A model generated the notes under the pieces. The model saw only the letters and a list, made by a program, of their open reading frames with translations, searched no databases and was not told where the DNA came from. Made by a program: the position numbers and the translations under genes. A stretch of 52,687 bases of DNA from JABMQB01 sp964575025 (GTDB lineage Bacteria > Bacteroidota > Bacteroidia > Bacteroidales > Prolixibacteraceae), in the NCBI GenBank assembly GCA_964575025.1, contig CAZNPV010000028.1, positions 1 to 52,687 on the forward strand. Direction: 5' to 3'. Positions within the stretch are counted from its first letter, which is position 1. Each line of letters starts with the position of its first letter. Shown here one piece after another: positions 8,551 to 18,651 of this stretch.

Positions 8551-8677
8551 TTTCATATCGTCGGTTGTAACCTTCATGGATACCCGTTTTATACGTAACC
8601 GCAACGATTTAGTGGAATAGGGAAAGATCAGCTTGAACAAATAATCATAGCAGGCAGATCAGGCAGTACAGACCAGA

Positions 8678-11503
8678 TCAGATGCCAAGGATGCAATCCG
8701 TCAGCGCCTGGTCGTGGGCCAGGTTGAGTTTTTTTCGAAGCCGGTAGCGATGGTTCTCCACACCCCTGACTGAAATACCCAGGAGCGGGGCAATCTCCTT
8801 CGAGGAGAGGTTCATCCGGAGAAAAGCACAAAGCCGTAAATCACTGGATGTAAGATCGGGATATTTATCTTTGATTTTTCGGAAGAACTGCTCATGGGCC
8901 TGTTCGAAATTTGTTTCAAAAAGCTGCCAGTCGTCCTGATTCGAAATATTCTCATCAATCTTTTCATTCAGGTAATTGAAATACTTATCCGGATAACGCG
9001 ACCCCAGGTCTGTTTTATGTTTACTGATGATCTTTTTTAAATACATCAGGAATTCATTCTTTTTTATGAGTGCCATGGTTGAATTGGCCAGTTCTTTGCT
9101 TTTAAATTCGATTTCACTTCGTAGCTTTTCATTTCTGAGCCGGGTCAGCTCCTGCTCTTTCAGGTCATGCCGGAGCTTTTCTTTCCGTTTTGTTTGCCTG
9201 ATCACGAGGTTCCGGAATCCGAGAAGCATCAACATTCCGGCAATAAGATAGAGTACCAGGGCTACTCCTGATGTGTACCAGGGCGGAAGGATCTCAAACT
9301 GTAGTTGGCTTACCTGGCTCTCATTGTCCCATAAATCAATGGCTTTCACCTTAAGGGTGTATTTTCCTTTGGGCAGCCGTTCAAACCGGAACTCAGGCGT
9401 TTGGGTTTGTTCAGACCAGTCTGCGTGCAACCCTTCAAGGTAGTACCGGTATGATATAGGCAGTTCGCTGATGTGGGGAAATGAAAAGCGGAAATGGAGG
9501 TTGTGATAGTTGTTTTTTATTTTTAAGCCGGATGCTTCAAGAGGCAGCAATTCCGATTTTCCCCGGGCCGTATACATGGAGAACTGGCGTATCTGTGGCT
9601 TGAAATTTTCGATCAGGACAAGCGAATCAGAAACCGTAGCATCCAGTGTGGCAATTCCGTTCTGAAGACCAAACAAGGCTTTCTTTTCCGATAAAGGAAG
9701 GATGTTCTCAAATTCAGAAACAGGTCCGAAGGCTGAAAACAGGGAGGAAGGATACTCCTTAATCCGTTTGATCTCGTCCTGGTTGATCTCAAATAGCCCG
9801 ATTCCTTCGTTGCAAATAAACCAGTAATGGTGGTTTGGTGCTTCAATAATCCGATGGGATTTACTGTATTTTCCAAGTTTTTTATTTAACAGATCGTAAG
9901 GAATGATCAAGTCGTTCAGATCATCGTAAGTATATATTTTTTCTCCGGAAGTAAAAACAATCCGGTTTTCGATTCTGAAAACATGAATGGTATTTTCCGT
10001 TCCAAAGGACTCTTCTCCATAGTAGGTAACATCGGTAATGTTTTCCCTCCTGTCATCGGTTTTGATTTTATAGATACCCAGGTGCATGTGGCTGGCCCAG
10101 ATATTTCCCAGGTGGTCTGTTTCGATGTATCGTATCAGGTCGTAAAAACCATTCATGCTTTCGGAAGTCAGGGTATTATCCTGTTTCTTATAGGTAACCA
10201 GGTTTGAGTAGGTACACTGGATCCAGAGGGTATCATTCAGGACATCTTTTTTTATGGCAAAGCCGCCTGACTGGCGGGAAACTGTTTCTATCCGGGTTCC
10301 ATCCAGCAGAAAAGTGCCCTGGTTGTGTCCCACAAGGAGTTTATCCTCGATGATCGTGCAATCCCATATTTGTCCCTGCGTTCCGGGTATTAACGTAAAC
10401 GTTTCGTTTCCGGGTGGGATGGGCCGGGAAAACAATCCCTGGTTGGTACCTGCGTACATACGGTTCTGAAAAAGGGCAATGGAATATACTGCCCCTACAC
10501 CCGGTGCAGGCTCAATGGTGTAACTTTTCTTTACCTGTCCGGAGACAAAACCAATGCCGTTATCCAGGGCCAGCCAGGTATTCCCAAGATTATCACAATC
10601 AATACCAAGGACCGTATTGTTGGGAAGTCCATTATCGGTATTGATTTTTTTTATCAGGTGCCCTTCCCTGTTAAAAATAGTAATTCCATCGATAATGGAG
10701 CCAATGATAAAATGGCCGTTTTTGCTCCTGAAACCACGGTTTAATTCATGCCGGATAAAGTAATCTCTCCAGGAAGCGTTCCATACCGAAATGTCCTTTC
10801 CATCCCAAAGGTAGATTCCATTGGAAGCCGTACCGATGAGTATTTTCTGTTCATCGTATGGGATCAGAAACCGGATCAGTTTGTCAGTAAAAAAATCACT
10901 GACAAGATAAGGTTCTGCATGATCGCCGATAAGCTGATAAATACCGTTATTTCTGACAGCTATCAGAACCTTGTTGTTCACTTTGCTCATCACCGAGGTA
11001 AAATCAGGCAGGTCCACCAGCGCAAAAGCTCCTGAACGGTAAGCTAAAACACGACTGAAGGAATGAAAATAAACGGTTTCCCCTGAAAGGGCAATGTTCC
11101 AGAATTCAATATTCCGGGAAAAATATTCGCTTGCTTTCCCGGAAAGGGAATGGTAATGCAATGAACCATAACGGTCTGGCTTCCAATACCCCAATTCCAT
11201 ATATCCACTGGAATAGATGACCGTATCAGCACAGACGTTAACAGCCCGTAAGATGGTTTGCGAGGGTAAGGTATAGAGTTGCCAGGTCGTTCCGTCAAAC
11301 TCGAGTAATCCCTGATGATTGGCAAAATAGATAAAGCCATCGGAAGCACAACTGACACTCCAGTTCTGACTCGCTGCCCGGTAAGTTTGTTTTTCAAAGG
11401 ATTTGACTTCCTGCAAAGGAAGGGCTCCTGTGATACGAACCGCGAAAAATAAGGTAAACAGGGCAAGAAATACTATGTACCTGTGAAATATCCTCAATGC
11501 CAA
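8678..11503 (-). CDS. Membrane regulator: sensor propellers, Y_Y_Y domain, LuxR-type HTH
   Basis: 941 aa. A signal/anchor helix at the start is followed by about 600 residues of two-component-regulator propeller repeats (motifs such as GLLEFDGTTW and GNTWLALDNGIG). A Y_Y_Y domain lies at about 665-735 (YRYYLEGLHADWSE). One transmembrane helix at about 745-765 leads into a coiled coil (KRKEKLRHDLKEQ...). A LuxR-type HTH is at about 885-935 (LSSKEIAPLLGIS, VENHRYRLRKKL). Unlike hybrid two-component systems it has no kinase or receiver; the sensor appears to be joined directly to the DNA-binding domain through the membrane. It is divergent from susC, so it most likely senses an oligosaccharide in the periplasm and controls the SusCD operon. 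Confidence 0.88.
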   Translation of the reverse strand: MALRIFHRYIVFLALFTLFFAVRITGALPLQEVKSFEKQTYRAASQNWSVSCASDGFIYFANHQGLLEFDGTTWQLYTLPSQTILRAVNVCADTVIYSSGYMELGYWKPDRYGSLHYHSLSGKASEYFSRNIEFWNIALSGETVYFHSFSRVLAYRSGAFALVDLPDFTSVMSKVNNKVLIAVRNNGIYQLIGDHAEPYLVSDFFTDKLIRFLIPYDEQKILIGTASNGIYLWDGKDISVWNASWRDYFIRHELNRGFRSKNGHFIIGSIIDGITIFNREGHLIKKINTDNGLPNNTVLGIDCDNLGNTWLALDNGIGFVSGQVKKSYTIEPAPGVGAVYSIALFQNRMYAGTNQGLFSRPIPPGNETFTLIPGTQGQIWDCTIIEDKLLVGHNQGTFLLDGTRIETVSRQSGGFAIKKDVLNDTLWIQCTYSNLVTYKKQDNTLTSESMNGFYDLIRYIETDHLGNIWASHMHLGIYKIKTDDRRENITDVTYYGEESFGTENTIHVFRIENRIVFTSGEKIYTYDDLNDLIIPYDLLNKKLGKYSKSHRIIEAPNHHYWFICNEGIGLFEINQDEIKRIKEYPSSLFSAFGPVSEFENILPLSEKKALFGLQNGIATLDATVSDSLVLIENFKPQIRQFSMYTARGKSELLPLEASGLKIKNNYHNLHFRFSFPHISELPISYRYYLEGLHADWSEQTQTPEFRFERLPKGKYTLKVKAIDLWDNESQVSQLQFEILPPWYTSGVALVLYLIAGMLMLLGFRNLVIRQTKRKEKLRHDLKEQELTRLRNEKLRSEIEFKSKELANSTMALIKKNEFLMYLKKIISKHKTDLGSRYPDKYFNYLNEKIDENISNQDDWQLFETNFEQAHEQFFRKIKDKYPDLTSSDLRLCAFLRMNLSSKEIAPLLGISVRGVENHRYRLRKKLNLAHDQALTDCILGI

Positions 11504-11822
11504 TTCCCCTTTCTGTTTTCATCGATTGAATTCATCGCTGTTTTGTAAATAAAAATAAGATTTTTTATTTGTTTCAGCACAATATATCCCTCATTATCCA
11601 ATAATCTTCAATAGAAAAAATAAAATGGATGCTGTTGTATAGTGATGTTTAACAGTATATTATATTTCAGAATATCCTATGATGAGGTTTTGATGAGGTT
11701 CATTTATTGATTCACCAACAGAGGAGAATCAGAAGTGTAGGGATTCCATTCCTGTTTGAATTTGGAAAAACTACTTTTAAACTACTCAAAAGAAACAGAA
11801 ACTAATTTAATTCAAATTTATT
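11504..11822. promoter_or_regulatory. Divergent control region, regulator / SusC
   Basis: 319-bp AT-rich gap between the divergent regulator and susC. It contains a direct repeat gatgaggttttgatgaggtt (11681-11700), a candidate site for the LuxR-type protein. TATATTTC at 11661-11668 is close to the Bacteroidota -7 box TAnnTTTG, but no good TTTG box lies at the right distance. The assignments are weak; position is the main argument. Confidence 0.4.
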
Positions 11823-14800
11823 ATGAAAAAACCTATTTTATTTTTTATGCTGTATTTCCTGGTTTTTTCTGTTATTGCGCAGGAACGCATTTCGGTAACA
11901 GGAAATATAACGGATCATACAGGCTTGGGATTACCGGGAGTATCCATTGTCGAAAAAGGAACCCTCAACGGTACCGTATCGGATGTTGACGGTAATTTCA
12001 TGCTTTCCGTTTCACCTCGTTCCACGCTGGTATTCAGTTTCATTGGATTTATTACCCAGGAGATTCCATTAAGCGGTCAAACAACCGTGAACATCCAGAT
12101 GCAGGAAGACGTAGTTGGCCTGGAGGAGGTGGTTGTTGTGGGGTATGGTGAGATAAAAGTCAAGGATCTGACCTCTTCTATTGCCACTGTTGAGTCGGAA
12201 GATATTGCCAGGTCCCCCTCTTCGAATGCCATGCAGGCTCTTCAGGGCAAAGTAGCCGGCATGCAGGTGGTAAGCAGTGGTGAACCGGGAAGTTCTCCTA
12301 CCATACGCGTGAGAGGTATAGGCTCCTATCCGGGAATAGGCGATACCAACCCTTTATACGTGGTGGATGGAATGTTTGTGGATAATATCGGATTTTTAAA
12401 TCCGGCAGATATTGAAACGATATCTGTATTGAAAGATGCTTCGGCAGCAGCAATTTATGGTGTTGAAGCAGCCAATGGGGTCATTCTTATTGAAACAACC
12501 TCGGGAAAGAAAAACCAAAAGGCCCGAATCACCTATGACGGATATTACGGCGTTCAGGTAGCGCAGAATATGGTGAAGATGGCCAATGCAGAGCAGTTCA
12601 CGGCCATGGCACTTGAATCAGGCTCCGACCCGGATGTAAGCTATATCCTGAACGCTATGCAACGGTACGGACGAAGCCGCATCAACCCCAAAGTGCCGGA
12701 TGTAAATACCGATTGGTACAATGAAATACTCAGGATGGGCAATAAACAAAATCACAGCCTGAGTGTTACCGGAGGCAGCGAAAGAGCTTCCTATTCCATT
12801 GGCGCCAATTATTTTTCAGAACAGGGAATCCTGGATATGAAGAATGAATACGAGCGGTTCAACCTTAGGTCTAAAATAGATTACGATGCTACCGATTGGT
12901 TAACAATTGGGGGAAATGTGTTATTCAGCAATGCGTTACAATATCAACCCGATAACAGTGCCTGGAGCCGCGCTTACTGGGCCGTGCCGGTATTCCCCGC
13001 GATTGATGAGTTGAATACCGATGCCTGGCCGGTACCCTATGGCGATGCCCAGGTATTGGGATACCGGGGGTCGCAGAACCCGTTTACAAGCATGGATTTT
13101 AGCAATGATCAGGCTAAAGAGAGAAGAACGCTTGCTAATTTTTATACACAATTGGAAATTATTCCCGAAAAATTGACTTTTAAAACTTCCTATAATTCAA
13201 TTTTTATAAGCTCCCTGAATCGTAATGTTCGGTTACCTTATTATATTACCGAAAATTACAAACGGGATGTTGAAGATGCATCAATATCAAAATCTACCAA
13301 CACCTGGTTTAAGCAAATATGGGATAATGTATTGACGTACAATGACAGTTTCGGAGACCACAATGTAACGGTTATGGTGGGAAGTGAATACAGGGATGAT
13401 GCCTGGGATTATCTTACTGCCAGAGGCCTGGAATTTCCCTATGAAAACGAAGAATCCTGGTTCATAGATCAATCCCTGACCAAACCCGAAGAGAGTGTGC
13501 GGGACAGTGGAAGCAGATACTATGGCTTATCCTATTTCGGACGGATATCCTATAATTACATGAACCGTTACCTTCTTTACGGTACTTTCCGTGCAGACGG
13601 AACTTCCAAGTACCAGGAAAAATGGGGTTATTTCCCTACTGTTGGTGCCGGATGGGTTGTCTCGGAAGAGCGTTTCATGGAGAATGTGGATCTGATTGAC
13701 TACCTGAAGGTACGCGCAAGCTGGGGTAAATTGGGGAACAACAGTGTTCCTGCCAGCGACGGAGCCAGCACAACATCGGTAGTTACAGTGGCATTGAATG
13801 ATGTGCTCACATCGGGTACGTCAACAAGCAGCAATTTCTCATATCTGAAATGGGAAGTTACCGAAGAAATAAATGTTGGATTTACAACACATCTGTTCGA
13901 TAGCAAACTTACCCTGGATGCCGATTATTATATACGCGATACGGAAAATGCCGTAATATCCATCCAGGTACCCCTGATCGGGCAAACCGTACGACGTAGT
14001 TTAGGCGTTATCCGGAACTCCGGATTTGAACTGGGCCTGAACTGGACCAATGAAATTTCCAACGACTTGAGTTATCAGGTTGGAGTGAATGTGTCGACCT
14101 TGAACAATGAAGTGCTGAATCTTTACGGTCAGGAATACATTGACGGCGGAAGTGCCGAATTCAGGCAGCGTACCATGATCGGAGAACCCTTGCTGGCTTT
14201 CTTCGGATGGGAAACAGATGGAATTTACCAGACCTGGAATGAAATAAGCAACGACCCGATCGCTGTGGAAAATAACCTGGAACCAGGTGATTTCAGATAT
14301 AAGGACCAGCAAGCCGAAGGAGAAGAAGGGTATGGAGTCATCGACGGGGAAGACCGTGTGATACTGGGTTCATACCTGCCAACGTTAACCTATGGCGGGA
14401 ACCTGGGAATCACCTATAAGGATATAGAACTCTCGGCAAGCATCTTTGGTCAGACGGGAAACAAAATCCTCAACCGGCGAAGAGGAGAAATCATATGGAC
14501 TGCAGACCTGAATATGGATGCGGATCTGGCAATAAACCGAACCCAGATTGAGTTGGATGAATCGAACAATGTAGTGCGCGTTATTGAGTCAGGAAAATAT
14601 CCTTCATCCAAAGGATTGCGCAAAGGATGGAACCAGAAAATGAGCGATTACCTGGTGGAAGACGGTTCGTTCTTCAGAATTCAAAACGTACAACTCGCAT
14701 ATAACCTTCATGATAAACAATGGTTTGGGGTAAATATGCCGGACTTTAAGGTAACACTTACAGCCGAGCGACCGCTAACGGTATTCAAATACAACGGATT

Positions 14801-14885
14801 CAATCCGGAAGTGTCCGATGGAATTGACAGGCAAACGTATCCAATACCGGCCGTTTATACAGTAGGATTAAATGTTACATTCTAA
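11823..14885 (+). CDS. SusC/RagA TonB-dependent outer-membrane transporter
   Basis: 1020 aa. Signal peptide to about residue 20 (VIAQE), then a carboxypeptidase-regulatory-like beta-sandwich (about 25-95, ISVTGNITDHTGLGLPGVSI). The SusC signature/TonB box EEVVVVGYG is at about 101-109, followed by a plug domain with the typical GIGSY, NPLYVVDGM and SAAAIYG motifs. The rest is a 22-strand-type barrel ending in NVTF. It imports oligosaccharides across the outer membrane with energy from TonB, with the SusD lid encoded 18 bp downstream. This is the only susC in the window and it heads the susC-susD-LamG operon, whose expression is probably set by the divergent regulator. Confidence 0.96.
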   Translation: MKKPILFFMLYFLVFSVIAQERISVTGNITDHTGLGLPGVSIVEKGTLNGTVSDVDGNFMLSVSPRSTLVFSFIGFITQEIPLSGQTTVNIQMQEDVVGLEEVVVVGYGEIKVKDLTSSIATVESEDIARSPSSNAMQALQGKVAGMQVVSSGEPGSSPTIRVRGIGSYPGIGDTNPLYVVDGMFVDNIGFLNPADIETISVLKDASAAAIYGVEAANGVILIETTSGKKNQKARITYDGYYGVQVAQNMVKMANAEQFTAMALESGSDPDVSYILNAMQRYGRSRINPKVPDVNTDWYNEILRMGNKQNHSLSVTGGSERASYSIGANYFSEQGILDMKNEYERFNLRSKIDYDATDWLTIGGNVLFSNALQYQPDNSAWSRAYWAVPVFPAIDELNTDAWPVPYGDAQVLGYRGSQNPFTSMDFSNDQAKERRTLANFYTQLEIIPEKLTFKTSYNSIFISSLNRNVRLPYYITENYKRDVEDASISKSTNTWFKQIWDNVLTYNDSFGDHNVTVMVGSEYRDDAWDYLTARGLEFPYENEESWFIDQSLTKPEESVRDSGSRYYGLSYFGRISYNYMNRYLLYGTFRADGTSKYQEKWGYFPTVGAGWVVSEERFMENVDLIDYLKVRASWGKLGNNSVPASDGASTTSVVTVALNDVLTSGTSTSSNFSYLKWEVTEEINVGFTTHLFDSKLTLDADYYIRDTENAVISIQVPLIGQTVRRSLGVIRNSGFELGLNWTNEISNDLSYQVGVNVSTLNNEVLNLYGQEYIDGGSAEFRQRTMIGEPLLAFFGWETDGIYQTWNEISNDPIAVENNLEPGDFRYKDQQAEGEEGYGVIDGEDRVILGSYLPTLTYGGNLGITYKDIELSASIFGQTGNKILNRRRGEIIWTADLNMDADLAINRTQIELDESNNVVRVIESGKYPSSKGLRKGWNQKMSDYLVEDGSFFRIQNVQLAYNLHDKQWFGVNMPDFKVTLTAERPLTVFKYNGFNPEVSDGIDRQTYPIPAVYTVGLNVTF

Positions 14886-14903
14886 CTTAAAAAGATCAGG
14901 ACA

Positions 14904-16439
14904 ATGAAAACGATAATAAATCTTCTAAAAATAGCAATCGTAGTTTTTGCATTTGCATGGATAACTTCCTGCGAAAGTGTACTGGATGAACCTCCTTTAA
15001 ATACAGCATTCACGGAAGATGTCGATTACACCAATTCAGACAATATGATCCTGCCGGTGATTGGCGCCTATGAAGCATTTTATACCCGGGGCTGGGAAGA
15101 ATTTCCCCTCATATCGGTTCGGGGTGATGATGTAAACCATGGGGGGTTGGGAGACCAACAGGACTTTGCTGAAACAGATAAGTTTAACTATAACAAAGAT
15201 TTCTGGATGTACAATTCAGTATGGCAAAATGAGTACCGGGATATTTTCACCTTTCATTCGGCCATGGAAGAAGTCGAAAAATACAGAGAATATGCCAACA
15301 ACGATGCGCTGGCTAACCAGTATATTGCTGAAGCACAAGTGCTGAGAGCATTTTTGATGTTTCAGTTATCCCGTGTTTGGGGAAGGATCTTCATTCCGAC
15401 CAATTCAGTGCCAACCGATCTGCTGGTTGCTGAACCGGCTTCAAAGGATGAAGTGATGCAGCATATTTCAGAACAGATGGATGAGGCAGCAGCCAGCCTT
15501 CCCGGCGTGCATCCCGGGGAACGTACCGATATCCCCGGTGGGGTTACCAAATACACGGCACTGGCTATAAAAGCACTGGCAAACCTGGAGTTGAAAAATT
15601 ATCAGGCCGTTGCGGATGCCACTTCAGCCATCATAAAATCCGGAAAATTCAGCCTTGAAGAAGATTTCTACAATCTTTTCAAAATACCCGGGAAACTGAG
15701 CAATGAGAACATCCTGGAGATGCAATATTCCGACTTTGGTCAGGGATCGGGTGACAGCAAATCCTATTTATTTGGATTTTTTGGTCCTCAGGGAGCTTTC
15801 TACAAACCCAAAGTAACCGGTGCCGGTGGCGGCTGGGGGTTTTATGAACCCAGCGTGAAATGGATTAAATTTATGCTGGACCGGGGTGAGGTGGTCCGTT
15901 TGCAGACCAGTGTATTATTCACTCCCCGGGGTATAGCTGAAATAAAATCCGACGCGGAGTATGCCACCCTTCCCGATTGGATCTCCAATGAAACCCCTTC
16001 CGGAGATGTCGTCCTGGATTATCCCCGGGCTATGTTTGCCAGCGGGAAACATTATCTGCCATCCGATCAGCTGATACCAGGCCGTACAGCCTACGGATCA
16101 AACAACAACTTCCGGTGCATACGGTATGCGGAGATTCTGTTAATGCATGCCGAAGCACTTACCCAGGGAGCCTCCGGTACGGGAATGACGGCCGACCAGG
16201 CAGTGAATGCTGTGAGAGAACGGGCTGGTTTAGATCCCCTCTCAGGCGTTACGCTCAATCAGGTTATGGATGAGAAATTCGCAGAACTGGCAATGGAGTG
16301 GGGGATACGTTATTACGATATGATCCGCCTGGGAAGAACGGATCAACTGAGCTACGACGGCAGAACATTTACCGACGACAAAACTTTCCTGCCTTATCCG
16401 CAAAACCAGGTGGATGTGTTACCCAATCTGGAAAAATGA
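14904..16439 (+). CDS. SusD/RagB outer-membrane glycan-binding lipoprotein
   Basis: 511 aa. The lipobox WITSC gives lipidated Cys23. The mature protein has the alpha-helical TPR-like SusD fold, with motifs such as QYIAEAQVLRAFLMFQLSRVW, a conserved RYAEILLMHAEAL segment and the family C-terminus PYPQNQVDVLPNLEK. It caps the SusC barrel and binds the incoming oligosaccharide at the cell surface. It is translated directly after susC. The gene is full length and intact. Family certain; ligand inferred from the downstream GH144 genes to be a beta-1,2-linked glucan. Confidence 0.96.
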   Translation: MKTIINLLKIAIVVFAFAWITSCESVLDEPPLNTAFTEDVDYTNSDNMILPVIGAYEAFYTRGWEEFPLISVRGDDVNHGGLGDQQDFAETDKFNYNKDFWMYNSVWQNEYRDIFTFHSAMEEVEKYREYANNDALANQYIAEAQVLRAFLMFQLSRVWGRIFIPTNSVPTDLLVAEPASKDEVMQHISEQMDEAAASLPGVHPGERTDIPGGVTKYTALAIKALANLELKNYQAVADATSAIIKSGKFSLEEDFYNLFKIPGKLSNENILEMQYSDFGQGSGDSKSYLFGFFGPQGAFYKPKVTGAGGGWGFYEPSVKWIKFMLDRGEVVRLQTSVLFTPRGIAEIKSDAEYATLPDWISNETPSGDVVLDYPRAMFASGKHYLPSDQLIPGRTAYGSNNNFRCIRYAEILLMHAEALTQGASGTGMTADQAVNAVRERAGLDPLSGVTLNQVMDEKFAELAMEWGIRYYDMIRLGRTDQLSYDGRTFTDDKTFLPYPQNQVDVLPNLEK

Positions 16440-16543
16440 TAATAATGAGAGGAAACGAGCCATGAGAAAAAAAATCATACACAGCAGGATTTTTAGTATG
16501 GCACGTTCCATGTTTTCCATTAATAATTAACAATTATAAAAAC

Positions 16544-18334
16544 ATGAAAAAATATAACTATATAGCAATCGGATTTCTGGTACTTTTTGTTTTTGCCTGC
16601 AAAGATGGATTTATCGATGAAATCTCAAAAGTAGATCCGGGAGTGGATGCAAGTGATCCCCAGGTGACTGTTGCATTTCCTGCCGAGGGAACGCAAATCC
16701 AGTTGCCGGAAACCGTTTCATCCATCCATATACGGTTTGAAGCAACCGATGACATTGAACTGGGGAAAGTTGAAGTGCTCTACGATGGGGCCAATATTGC
16801 CACCTACACTGAATTTATAGATTACCGCAGACTGGTGGTTGATGATTTGGTATATGATCAGGTGGTGGACGGAACCCATACCATCGCTATTAAAGCCATT
16901 GACCTGGATAACAAAACAACAACGGTGGAAATTCATATCGAAAAGATACCCCCTTACATTCCCAAATATCCGGGTGAAGTATTGTACATGCCCTTCGAGG
17001 GAGATTTTATGAATATGGTTACTTTCGAAGTGCCAACGGTTATCGGCAACCCTGGGTTTGCCAATGATGCCATGGGGGGGCTTACATCTTACCAGGGAGC
17101 TCCTGAGTCGTATTTGACATTCCCGGCGGACGGGCTGCAAAGCAATGAGCTGACCGCCCTATTCTGGATGAAAATCAATGCCGTGCCGGATCGTGCGGGA
17201 ATTCTCGTAATGGGACCGGAGGATGAGGCAAATCCGACAGCCCAGAATAACCGGAAAAGCGGATTCCGTTTCTTCAGGGAAAATGCCGGGGGAAAACAAC
17301 GGTTTAAACTGAATGCCGGCAACGGAACCGCCGATACCTGGTTTGATGGGGGTGAAGCCGCTACTGTTGACCAATCGATTGATGAATGGCGCCATTTTGC
17401 TTTTACTATTTCAGGCACGGAGTGTGTGGTCTATATCGACGGAGAGGTAGTGAAAGAAGGTGCCTTCACAGGCATCGACTGGACCGGGTGTGATGTGCTG
17501 TCCATAATGTCCGGAGCGCCCCGGTTCTCCGGTTGGAACCACCTTTCGGATGAAAGCCTGATGGATGAACTCCGCATGTTTAATTATGCACTCTCTCAGG
17601 AAGAAATACAGAATATTATTACCGAAGAGTCAGGAAAGGATTTTACCTATACACCAAAATACGAGGGGGAAATTTTTTACATGCCCTTTGAAGATAATTT
17701 CCTGGAATATGTTTCACAAAGTGAAGCAACTCCTGTGGGTACACCCGGATTCAGCAACGACGGGAAAGCAGGGAAAGCTTATGCCGGAGCTCCGGAATCG
17801 TATGTAACCTTCCCGACCGGGGATTTGCAGGGAGATCAGTTCAGCGCGGTATTCTGGATGAATATAAATCCTGTGCCCGACCGGGCCGGAATTTTGGTTA
17901 TGGGACCCGAAGATACCGAAAATGCCGAATATCCGGTGAAACAGAACAACCGGAAATCAGGATTCCGCTTTTTCCGTGAGAAGGCAGGGGATAATCAACG
18001 GGTTAAACTTAATGCCGGAACCGGGGCTGCAGACAACTGGTTTGACGGGGGGACTGCCGCTGAGGTGGATCCGGCAGCCAATGAATGGCATCACTTCGCT
18101 TTTTCCATCTCCGGAACGGAATGCGTAGTGTACATCGATGGTGCCGTAGTTAGCCAGGGAGCATTCGAAGGAATCAGTTGGGAGGGCTGCGATGTGCTTT
18201 CTATCATGTCAGGAGCTCCCCGGTTTACCGGATGGGACCATTGGTCCGATGAAAGCCTGATGGATGAATTGCGTCTCTTTAATAAGGCTCTTACCCAGGA
18301 AGAAGTACAAACCATCATGAATGATGAGATTTAA
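16544..18334 (+). CDS. Surface lipoprotein with Ig-like and two tandem LamG domains
   Basis: 596-aa lipoprotein (lipobox FVFAC, Cys19). An Ig-like domain spans about 40-132 (DPQVTVAFPAEGTQI...). Two homologous concanavalin/LamG-like domains follow, at about 145-360 and 375-590. They share long near-identical stretches (for example NRKSGFRFFRE, DVLSIMSGAPRF and DESLMDELR), so the gene holds an internal duplication visible at DNA level too. Its place directly after susCD is the usual one for a surface glycan-binding protein (SusE/F-like position). It probably holds the polymer at the surface while the secreted glucanase cuts it. No catalytic motif is seen. Confidence 0.85.
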   Translation: MKKYNYIAIGFLVLFVFACKDGFIDEISKVDPGVDASDPQVTVAFPAEGTQIQLPETVSSIHIRFEATDDIELGKVEVLYDGANIATYTEFIDYRRLVVDDLVYDQVVDGTHTIAIKAIDLDNKTTTVEIHIEKIPPYIPKYPGEVLYMPFEGDFMNMVTFEVPTVIGNPGFANDAMGGLTSYQGAPESYLTFPADGLQSNELTALFWMKINAVPDRAGILVMGPEDEANPTAQNNRKSGFRFFRENAGGKQRFKLNAGNGTADTWFDGGEAATVDQSIDEWRHFAFTISGTECVVYIDGEVVKEGAFTGIDWTGCDVLSIMSGAPRFSGWNHLSDESLMDELRMFNYALSQEEIQNIITEESGKDFTYTPKYEGEIFYMPFEDNFLEYVSQSEATPVGTPGFSNDGKAGKAYAGAPESYVTFPTGDLQGDQFSAVFWMNINPVPDRAGILVMGPEDTENAEYPVKQNNRKSGFRFFREKAGDNQRVKLNAGTGAADNWFDGGTAAEVDPAANEWHHFAFSISGTECVVYIDGAVVSQGAFEGISWEGCDVLSIMSGAPRFTGWDHWSDESLMDELRLFNKALTQEEVQTIMNDEI

Positions 18335-18385
18335 TTCATTCCGAAAAGTTCAATAGGTTGTTTAGTTAGGTTATTCCAATAAGGG

Positions 18386-18420
18386 AAAGGCTGCCTGGGA
18401 GTATCCGGGCAGCCTTTTTA
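18386..18420 (+). terminator. Rho-independent terminator after the SusCD-LamG operon
   Basis: AAAGGCTGCCTGG and CCGGGCAGCCTTT pair (one G-U) around a 6-nt loop, followed by a T run at 18415. It separates the susC-susD-LamG transcript from the hydrolase operon that begins 230 bp later. Confidence 0.85.
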
Positions 18421-18651
18421 CCAGATGAATATCGGTTCACCCCTCTCACGCTTTGCGGGATCTCCCCTCAGGAGGGAAGAATATAGGGATAGGGGTGTTG
18501 TTTGAAAGAATTTTTTAACCGCGGAGGATGCAACGGTTTCGCAAAGGAAGCAAAGAATTTCCCTGTTGATGGTAAATGCTCCGCGGACTTAGCGCATTCT
18601 TTGCAAGCATTGCGGGGAATAAAACCAATAAAATATAACAATTATATGCAT
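18421..18651. repeat. Intergenic palindromic relics before the hydrolase operon
   Basis: No gene. The stretch holds short CT/GA-rich dyads (ctcccctcaggagggaag) and a degenerate inverted segment built from gcaaagaat and attctttgc (about 18550-18606). It looks like decayed intergenic repeat sequence. A similar CT-rich dyad lies at 2550-2585. The promoter of the hydrolase operon should be here, but I find no clear box. Confidence 0.4.

Noticed and set aside
18502..18651. Longer N-terminus of the first GH144 protein
   Set aside because: The region translates to a non-signal leader and is palindromic spacer; a perfect lipoprotein signal begins at 18652.
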